A program made the translations under genes and the position numbers. Below the pieces are notes generated by a model. It saw only the letters and a list, made by a program, of their open reading frames with translations, had not been told where the DNA came from and made no database searches. A stretch of DNA of 23,481 nucleotides from Bacteroidales bacterium (GTDB lineage: Bacteria; Bacteroidota; Bacteroidia; Bacteroidales; UBA932). Below, piece after piece: positions 15,899 through 22,302 of the stretch (position 1 is the first letter of the stretch; every line of letters starts with the position of its first letter). The stretch lies in assembly GCA_004552615.1 (NCBI GenBank), contig SFNZ01000023.1:1-23481 (forward strand). The letters are read 5' to 3'.

Positions 15899-15906
15899 TA
15901 ATTTTG
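15899..15906 (+). promoter_or_regulatory. Possible -7 box for the LacI-fusion gene
   Basis: TAATTTTG matches TAnnTTTG. A TTG at 15874-15876, inside the left arm of the dyad, gives a 22-base spacing. Transcription would begin within a few bases of the ATG at 15913, making the message almost leaderless. A second, poorer box, TAAATTTT, is at 15837-15844. Confidence 0.3.
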
Positions 15907-15912
15907 TTAACC

Positions 15913-18645
15913 ATGTCGAAAGTAACCATCAAACAGATTGCCGCCAACCTCGGCGTGTCCACTGCTACCGTATCCATTGTCCTGAACGCGAAACGGGACA
16001 GTTTCGGACGTCTTGTATGTTCCATCGGAGAAGAGACTGCCGAGCGGGTGCTCAATGAAGCCAAACGATTGGGTTACAGGCCGAACCGTGCCGCTGCGAG
16101 CCTGCGTACCGGCAAATGGAACACCATCGGTGTCATCGTTACAGACGTTGCCAACCATTATTTTTCCGGAGCCATCCGCTATATTGAGGATGAGGCCATG
16201 AAGGACGGCTATCTCGTGGTGACTTCCAGCTCGGACGAGAAACTCGAGACATTCGGAAATGTTCTCAAAACTTATCAGCAGAACGGCATAGCAGGCATTA
16301 TAATGACTCCGTGCCCAGGCTCCGGGAAACTGGTCCAGTCCTGTATTGATACCGGTATCCCTGTAGTCATGATGGACAGATATTTCGAATGGGCGGGTTG
16401 TGGCAAAGTATCACTTGACAATATCAAAGTCGGTCGCATGGCTGTGGAACATCTGGTTTCAGGGGGCTACAGGAAAATCGAGATGATATCCTATTTCCAG
16501 GATACCACCACCATAGTCGGCAGGGAAATCGGCTACATGAAGGCAATGGAAAACGCCGGCTTGCAGGGATATGTCCGGGTGCACAGGGCTGAGTACGGCA
16601 ATGCCGGGGATTTCTGTTTCAGGGCCATCGAAGATGCTATAGCGAGAGGGACCGAAGCCATGTTCATAGCCACCAATACATTGACGCGTCATTGCATAAA
16701 GGCGCTTACTGAACTTAGGGTCTCTGTCCCTGACCAGCTTGCGGTGGTATGTTTCGATGAAAGTGATATATATCAGTTCTTCAATCCTACTATTACATAC
16801 ATACGCCAGTCATGCGAGGATATGGGACGCAAGTCTGTTTTGCTTCTCAAGGATATGCTGGAGAGGGGCGAGGCCAACAAAACCATAGTGCTCGAGCCGG
16901 AAATGATATATGGAGACTCTTCCAGGCCGAAAGCGGGCCGGGTATCGGAATGCAGCCATGGACCTGGCGTTTCCGGCATTTCCCAGGAAGATTCGGTGCT
17001 TCTCAGCGGTGTCATGTTCGGAAATACAGGAGGATGGACGAAGGAGACCCAGTTCATCAGTGAATGCGGCTCATCCTATCTCGTCGCGCACGGTCTTTCA
17101 GTGCCTGTGGAGGATGCATCCACTGTATTCCATGCTCCGGCCAGCGGAAAATATCATATTGCAGTGCGCTCGAGGAACTGGACCGGGGAGATGAGTGATG
17201 CTCCGGGTCCGGGACAGTTCAGGATAGTCATTGACGGACGGTCGTGCGGCAGCATATTCGGGGATACGGGCAAAGGCTGGAAATGGTATGACGGAGGCCA
17301 TATCTATCTGTCCGAGGGGAACCACAATCTTGCCGTCCATGATATTACCGGCCTGGATGCCAGATTCGACAGCGTGCTGCTGACATTGACGGGTTATTTC
17401 CCGGATGACAGCATCGATACCGTGTGGGCATTGCGCAACAGGCTTTCAGGTTCGGATTCCCCTGCCGGGGAGACCGCGAGGTTCGATGTCGTCGTTGCAG
17501 GAGAAGGCCTGGCAGCAGAATGTGCGGCGATTGCAGCTGCGAGGCGCGGTATGAAAGTGGCTCTCATAAGCGGTAGGAAAGTGCTCGGAGGTGACAATTC
17601 CTCTGAAGTCAGGCTTGGACTATATGGAAAACAGAATCTCGGGCCGTTCCCGTCGCTCGGTTATCTGCTCAACGAGTTCGCACCTGCGGAAGGGGGCGAT
17701 GCAGGACCGGCCTCGAGATACGGTGACGAGGAGAAGATGGAAGCTGTCCTTGCCGAAAGGAATATAACCCTGTTCCTTGGTTATGCGGTCAGGAAGGTAC
17801 TCAAGTCGGGCCTGAGGAGACTCAATTCCGTAGAGGCCGTGTCGGTGGAGGATTATTCATCCATAGTGGTGCCGGGAGATATTTTCATAGATTGCACGGA
17901 CACCGGACTTCTCGGGACACTTTCAGGAATCGGCCTTCTCAAGAGCGGCACGGGAGACGGTACAGGAATTTCGGGTACGCTTCAGTGGAACGTCAGGACA
18001 TCGAGGATAGTGGAGACATTCCCGGAATGGGACTGTTGGGCGGATGTCGGGGAGACGGCCGTCGTGAAGTCTTTAGGAGGAAAATGGGACTGCGGCAGGA
18101 CCGTCTTCCAGGCAGAGGCTCCGGAAACTCTCGAAGCTTTGCGGGACAGGGGATTGTACACTCTCTACTCGGTATGGTCATATATGAAGAACAAGTCCTC
18201 CATCAGGGGAAGTATATATAATATGGCATTGGACTGGGTGGGACTGGTGCCGGGAATCACGGATGCCGGGAGGATTCCGGGAGATGTGGTGCTGAGGCAG
18301 AAGGACCTTTCAGGCGGAAATGCCTTCAGTGACGCCTGCGTGGCACTGGGCAGGAATGTATCGGTTCCTTTCAGGTGCCTGTATGCACGGGATGCCGACA
18401 ATCTGCTCATGGCAGGCGGCTCCGTCAGCATTTCACCGGAGGTGTGGAAGCAGTCCGTTACTCCGCGTTTCCTGGCGATGACAGGGGAGGCTGCCGGGCT
18501 TGCCGCCGCCGTTTGCCGTGAACACGGTCTTCTCCCGGGCAAGATTCTGCAGAAGTCATTTGACCTTCTCGGTGTGGAGTTCGATGCCGGAGCCGGCAGG
18601 ACTAATGTGCCTTACCGCCAGACGTATGATCTGGACAGGAAATGA
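15913..18645 (+). CDS. LacI-family repressor fused to a golvesin-like plus degenerate FAD_oxidored domain
   Basis: A 910-residue, uninterrupted fusion. Residues 1-60 are a LacI HTH and hinge helix (VTIKQIAANLGVSTATVSIVLN at its start, LGYRPNRAAASLRTG at its end). Residues 70-338 are the periplasmic-binding-protein-like sensor, ending LEPEMIYGDSS like a normal LacI C-terminus. After a linker of about 20 residues, 359-495 form a beta-rich domain resembling golvesin/xanthan-lyase N-domains (GSSYLVAHGL, RSRNWTG, HDITGLD). Residues 524-910 resemble FAD_oxidored flavoproteins. The last two domains align throughout with the next gene, so this is a paralogue of that enzyme, but key flavin-site motifs are altered: GEGLAA for GAGMSG, DCTDTG for DCTGDA, TDAGR for RESRR, GGSVS for GRDIS. 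The frame is open from 15865, but MSKVTIKQ at 15913 is the normal LacI start. No signal peptide. Likely a cytosolic regulator of the adjacent genes; ligand unknown. Confidence 0.85.
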   Translation: MSKVTIKQIAANLGVSTATVSIVLNAKRDSFGRLVCSIGEETAERVLNEAKRLGYRPNRAAASLRTGKWNTIGVIVTDVANHYFSGAIRYIEDEAMKDGYLVVTSSSDEKLETFGNVLKTYQQNGIAGIIMTPCPGSGKLVQSCIDTGIPVVMMDRYFEWAGCGKVSLDNIKVGRMAVEHLVSGGYRKIEMISYFQDTTTIVGREIGYMKAMENAGLQGYVRVHRAEYGNAGDFCFRAIEDAIARGTEAMFIATNTLTRHCIKALTELRVSVPDQLAVVCFDESDIYQFFNPTITYIRQSCEDMGRKSVLLLKDMLERGEANKTIVLEPEMIYGDSSRPKAGRVSECSHGPGVSGISQEDSVLLSGVMFGNTGGWTKETQFISECGSSYLVAHGLSVPVEDASTVFHAPASGKYHIAVRSRNWTGEMSDAPGPGQFRIVIDGRSCGSIFGDTGKGWKWYDGGHIYLSEGNHNLAVHDITGLDARFDSVLLTLTGYFPDDSIDTVWALRNRLSGSDSPAGETARFDVVVAGEGLAAECAAIAAARRGMKVALISGRKVLGGDNSSEVRLGLYGKQNLGPFPSLGYLLNEFAPAEGGDAGPASRYGDEEKMEAVLAERNITLFLGYAVRKVLKSGLRRLNSVEAVSVEDYSSIVVPGDIFIDCTDTGLLGTLSGIGLLKSGTGDGTGISGTLQWNVRTSRIVETFPEWDCWADVGETAVVKSLGGKWDCGRTVFQAEAPETLEALRDRGLYTLYSVWSYMKNKSSIRGSIYNMALDWVGLVPGITDAGRIPGDVVLRQKDLSGGNAFSDACVALGRNVSVPFRCLYARDADNLLMAGGSVSISPEVWKQSVTPRFLAMTGEAAGLAAAVCREHGLLPGKILQKSFDLLGVEFDAGAGRTNVPYRQTYDLDRK

Positions 18646-18652
18646 AACGAAA

Positions 18653-20497
18653 ATGCAAAATAATAAACTAATGGTTGCTATGAACAAACAAAATTCTGTA
18701 ATGCTCCTGGCCACAAGATTCCAGGAACTTGGTGACTGGACTGTGGAACAGCAGTTCGTGCTTCAGATGGGTTCCAGCTATCTGCTGGCCCACGGCATCG
18801 GAAATCCTCTCGGAAAGGATGCCGTCACCGGATTCGAGGTGCCTGAGGCAGGCAGATACCGTCTTTATGTAAGGACCAAGAACTGGACACGTTATTGGTC
18901 GCAGGGACCTACTCCGGGCATCTTCCAGGTCAAGGTGGACGGTGTTGCCGACGGGGAGACATTCGGAACCGGCGACAGCGAGTGGCATTGGCAGGCAGGA
19001 GGGGAGTATGAACTGTCGGCTGGACATCACAGCGTGGCCCTTCACGACCTGACCGGACTCGACGGAAGGGCTGACGCTTTGATTTTCACTACCTCGGATG
19101 AAGTTCCGGGAGATTCTTTGGAGGATTACAAGGCTCTGAGAGCCAGCCTGCTCGGACCGGAGCCCGAGGAGGACAAGGGCGAATTCGACCTCGTGGTTGC
19201 AGGAGCCGGAATGTCAGGACTCTGCGCAAGCATTGCTGCCGCCCGTCTCGGCCTCAAGGTAGCATTGGTGCAGGACCGTTATATCCTCGGAGGAAACAAT
19301 TCTTCGGAAGTGCGCGTGGGCCTCGGCGGCCAGATCAACATTGACCCATATCCGTCACTCGGCTATATCCTCAATGAAATAGGTCCGGACCGTATCGGAA
19401 ACGCGAGGGGGGCACACCATTATCAGGACTGGAAGAAGATGGATGTCATATTGGCCGAGAAGAACATCACGTTGTTCGCCGGCTACACCATCGATTCCGT
19501 GATCAAGGACGGGGACAAAATCGCGTCATTGGGCGCCGTGGAGGCTACCAGGCAGAACCGCATCAGGATTGCCGGAAAATATTTCGCCGACTGCACCGGT
19601 GACGCTCATCTCGGAGTCCTGGCCGGGGCAGAGACAATGATGGGCCGTGAATCCAGGAGCCGTTTCGGGGAATCCCTTGCTCCGGAAAAGGCCGACGGAT
19701 ACACCATGGGAGTCAGCATAGAATGGTATTGCGAGGACTGGAACACGCCTTGCTCCTTCCCGGATTCCCTTGACTGGGGACTCAAACTGGACGAGACCAC
19801 CGTGGAGCCTGTACACCGTGCCAACTGGTATTGGGAGGTCGGGATGAACGATGACCAGGTGGCTGATGCCGAGAAGATCAGGGACTATGGAATGTATGTG
19901 GCTTACAGCACGTTTTCATATTGCAAGAACCGTTATTCGAAGAAAGAGGACTGGGAATGCACCCATCTCACCTGGGTCAGCCACGTTTCCGGAAAACGTG
20001 AGAGCCGCCGCATAGTGGGCGACTTCATCCTCAGGGAGCAGGACCTCACCCGTCCGATTCCTCACGAGGACGGCACATGCACGACGACATGGCGCATCGA
20101 CCAGCATTATCCTATGGAGGAGAACTCCCGGAAATATCCGGGTGCGGAATGGATGTCCTACGGAGTGCTCGTGCCTATTGACCCGTATCCGATCCCTTAC
20201 AGATGTTTCTACTCGAAGGACGTTCCGAACATGTTCATGGCCGGAAGGGATATCAGCGTTTCCCACGTGGCTCTCGGCTCTGTGAGGGTCATGAGGACCT
20301 GCGGAATGATGGGCGAGGTTGTCGGCATGGCGGCGAGTGTCTGTGCGAAGAAGGGCATCATGCCGCGTGACGTATATACCGACCATTTCCAGGATCTCGT
20401 GGAACTGATGAAGAAAGGTACCGGAAGAACGGATGTTCCTTACACCCAGTTCTATCATCAGGTGGACAGGACAGGGCACCAGGCCGAGGACCGTTAA
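18653..20497 (+). CDS. FAD-dependent oxidoreductase with N-terminal golvesin-like domain
   Basis: A 614-residue flavoprotein of the FAD_oxidored type often found in Bacteroidetes carbohydrate loci and sometimes misnamed xanthan lyase. Residues 14-148 form the beta-rich N-domain (GSSYLLAHGIG, RTKNWTRYW, HDLTGLDGRADALIF). The FAD fold starts at FDLVVAGAGMSGLCASIAAA (178-197) and has LGGNNSSEVRVG (212-223), DCTGDAHLG (313-321), GKRESRRIVGDFIL (447-460) and FMAGRDISVSH (528-538) before a C-terminal FAD helix. No signal peptide is evident, so it is probably cytosolic. The substrate is unknown; a sugar or other small molecule delivered by the SusC system is a reasonable guess. The ATG at 18653 is 7 bases after the fusion stop; an ATG at 18680 is a second candidate. 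The longer open frame to 18500 overlaps the fusion and is rejected. Confidence 0.85.
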   Translation: MQNNKLMVAMNKQNSVMLLATRFQELGDWTVEQQFVLQMGSSYLLAHGIGNPLGKDAVTGFEVPEAGRYRLYVRTKNWTRYWSQGPTPGIFQVKVDGVADGETFGTGDSEWHWQAGGEYELSAGHHSVALHDLTGLDGRADALIFTTSDEVPGDSLEDYKALRASLLGPEPEEDKGEFDLVVAGAGMSGLCASIAAARLGLKVALVQDRYILGGNNSSEVRVGLGGQINIDPYPSLGYILNEIGPDRIGNARGAHHYQDWKKMDVILAEKNITLFAGYTIDSVIKDGDKIASLGAVEATRQNRIRIAGKYFADCTGDAHLGVLAGAETMMGRESRSRFGESLAPEKADGYTMGVSIEWYCEDWNTPCSFPDSLDWGLKLDETTVEPVHRANWYWEVGMNDDQVADAEKIRDYGMYVAYSTFSYCKNRYSKKEDWECTHLTWVSHVSGKRESRRIVGDFILREQDLTRPIPHEDGTCTTTWRIDQHYPMEENSRKYPGAEWMSYGVLVPIDPYPIPYRCFYSKDVPNMFMAGRDISVSHVALGSVRVMRTCGMMGEVVGMAASVCAKKGIMPRDVYTDHFQDLVELMKKGTGRTDVPYTQFYHQVDRTGHQAEDR

Positions 20498-20508
20498 TTT
20501 TCCGGATC

Positions 20509-22149
20509 ATGAGAAAGACTATAGTTGCTTTGTGCCTCATGGCGGCTGCCGCCTGCGGGCAAGTGGGAAATGACAATGTCACAGGACGGATAACTGATGA
20601 AAACGGCCGTCCTGTGGCCGGTGTCAGGGTTTCTGACGGAAGGGAAATCGTTACGACTGATGCAAGGGGGCGTTACCGGATGCTCAGTGACAAGAGCTCC
20701 GGAATGGTCTTCGTCATCACCCCTTCAGGCTATTCCGCACCTTGCCGGGACGGTCTTACACCGTCTTTCTACTCGGCATTGACAGAACCGGCGGACAGGA
20801 CGGAGAAGCATGATTTCCAGCTTGAAAGCGTGGGCCAGAGCCGTTACACTGCGCTTTTCGTCACGGACGTGCATCTGACCAACGAGGCTCCGAAGGATGA
20901 CATCAGGTATTATACAGACTCCATCGCCCCGTTCCTCAGGAATACGGCTGAAAGATTCTCTGCGGACGGACCTGTGTATTGCTTCAATCTCGGGGATCTT
21001 TCTCATGACCTCTATTGGTACCGGAACGGACATACTGTTGCCGATGCCTGCAACGTATTGAAAAACACCGGATTTCCGGCTCCGTTATACAGCATTCCCG
21101 GCAACCATGACAATGACCCTGCCGTCACCACAGACAATACCGATTTCGATGCAGGGCATCTGTTCAGGAAGTCGTTCGGTCCGGAATACTATTCGCTGGA
21201 CATAGGCGGTGATCATTATCTGATGCTCGACGATGTCATCTATGTCAACACCCCGGGACAGGGCAAGAAGACCGAAGGCGTGAAAGGGGCGAGGGACTAT
21301 TATGGAGGATTCACCCGGGCGGAGATGGACTTTATCAGGAAAGACCTGGAATATGTCCCGTCTTCTTCGCGGGTGTTCGTGTGCGTGCATTGTCCAATAC
21401 TGAAAGGCTCCAACGGTACATATTTCAAGGATGAGGCCCAGGTGGACACCCTGAACTCATTGCTTTCGAGATTCAGCTATTCCAGGATTTTTGCCGGACA
21501 TGCGCACAAATGGGCTTTCGTGGAGAGTTCGCGTTTCAAGGGCATGACGAATTACACGTTCACGGCCCTGTCCGGAAGCATGTGGACCACCGCTCCTGAC
21601 AAATTGCTCGGTACCCACGGGGAAGCTGCTGGCCTGATGGCGATGAGGTCCTCTGCGGATACAGTTGTGTATCAATGCGTAAGTCCGCGCGATCCGGAAA
21701 GTTCGATGAGAATATATGACATGAATGAGGTTCATTCCTATTACCGTGGCAATCCTCATGTCCGCGAATATTTCTCCGCCCATCCCGGCTGGGGTTGCGA
21801 TTACGGCGGGCCCGGCTTCAGGAACAAGGTCTATGTCAATTGCTGGACTGTGGTGCCCGGATTCAGGCTCAGGGCTTTCGAATGCGGGAAGGAACTTGAG
21901 GTGAAAATGGTTTCGGACGAGGACCCTCTGCATTTTGTGAATTATTTCTTCCCGAAAGTGGCCGGGCCGTTCTATAGTGACGGGCAGAAATACCACAGTT
22001 GTTCCCACATGTATTCCGTTCAGGCGGGCTCTCCTGATGCGGACATAAGAATCATCCTTGAAGATACCTCAGGCATTCCTGTACGCGACACCGTGTTCAG
22101 GCGTCCTGCCGCATTTAATCCAGTGCTCCAGATGCCTTCCGTGCATTGA
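20509..22149 (+). CDS. Calcineurin-like metallophosphoesterase lipoprotein (MetallophosN/MetallophosC type)
   Basis: A 546-residue exported phosphoesterase. Residues 1-16 are a lipoprotein signal ending AAAC (C16), a relaxed lipobox. Residues 22-105 are a transthyretin/carboxypeptidase-regulatory-like domain (VTGRITDENGRPVAGVRV). The calcineurin-like core has all metal motifs in order: D120-x-H122, GD at 162-163, GNHD at 198-201, H294 in VHCPI and GHAH at 330-333, so the catalytic site looks intact. The C-terminal part from about residue 370 corresponds to the MetallophosC domain of Bacteroidetes phosphoesterases. It starts 11 bases after the flavoenzyme gene and is presumably in its operon. 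It should act in the periplasm or at the outer membrane on a phosphomono- or diester; the substrate is not readable. Confidence 0.9.
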   Translation: MRKTIVALCLMAAAACGQVGNDNVTGRITDENGRPVAGVRVSDGREIVTTDARGRYRMLSDKSSGMVFVITPSGYSAPCRDGLTPSFYSALTEPADRTEKHDFQLESVGQSRYTALFVTDVHLTNEAPKDDIRYYTDSIAPFLRNTAERFSADGPVYCFNLGDLSHDLYWYRNGHTVADACNVLKNTGFPAPLYSIPGNHDNDPAVTTDNTDFDAGHLFRKSFGPEYYSLDIGGDHYLMLDDVIYVNTPGQGKKTEGVKGARDYYGGFTRAEMDFIRKDLEYVPSSSRVFVCVHCPILKGSNGTYFKDEAQVDTLNSLLSRFSYSRIFAGHAHKWAFVESSRFKGMTNYTFTALSGSMWTTAPDKLLGTHGEAAGLMAMRSSADTVVYQCVSPRDPESSMRIYDMNEVHSYYRGNPHVREYFSAHPGWGCDYGGPGFRNKVYVNCWTVVPGFRLRAFECGKELEVKMVSDEDPLHFVNYFFPKVAGPFYSDGQKYHSCSHMYSVQAGSPDADIRIILEDTSGIPVRDTVFRRPAAFNPVLQMPSVH

Positions 22150-22155
22150 TGACAG

Positions 22156-22175
22156 ACGTTTTATAACGTTTTATC
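22156..22175 (+). repeat. 10-base tandem repeats upstream of the susC promoter
   Basis: ACGTTTTATA and ACGTTTTATC follow each other directly, with a third weaker unit (ACTTTTCGTT) after them. The first copy and the start of the second also form a partial palindrome with arms ACGTT and AACGT (22156-22169). They end about 20 bases before the -33 element, a place where an activator or repressor could bind. Confidence 0.5.
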
Positions 22176-22194
22176 ACTTTTCGTTCCATAGGGC

Positions 22195-22224
22195 TTGTTT
22201 TTCTGAAATCTTTGGCTAAATTTG
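22195..22224 (+). promoter_or_regulatory. Bacteroidetes-type promoter of the susC gene
   Basis: TTG at 22195-22197 and TAAATTTG at 22217-22224 are separated by 19 bases, matching the Bacteroidetes sigma-ABfr consensus TTG-N17-23-TAnnTTTG. This is the best promoter match in the window. The predicted start near 22231 leaves a leader of about 72 bases before the ATG at 22303. Confidence 0.75.
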
Positions 22225-22245
22225 CAAAAGAAGTAAAGAAAAGCG

Positions 22246-22262
22246 GGCAGCCTCAGGCTGCC
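22246..22262 (+). repeat. Perfect hairpin/palindrome in the susC leader
   Basis: GGCAGCCTCAGGCTGCC is a perfect 8-base inverted repeat around a single C, so RNA would form at least a 7-bp GC-rich stem with a 3-base loop. It begins about 15 bases after the predicted transcription start. It is followed by ATATACTA and not by a T tract, so it is a leader hairpin or operator, not a terminator. Confidence 0.6.
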
Positions 22263-22302
22263 ATATACTAATCAGTTTACCAACTGTTAATTGTCACAAC
22301 CT

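Noticed and set aside
16930..16990. Possibility that the LacI fusion is an assembly artefact joining two genes
   Set aside because: The fused flavoprotein part is clearly diverged from the neighbouring copy, so it was not made by collapsing the adjacent repeat, and the linker is in frame without irregularities. A recent natural stop loss cannot be excluded.
18500..18652. Longer start for the stand-alone flavoenzyme
   Set aside because: It overlaps the end of the fusion gene in another frame and precedes the first homologous residues by a long unrelated stretch.
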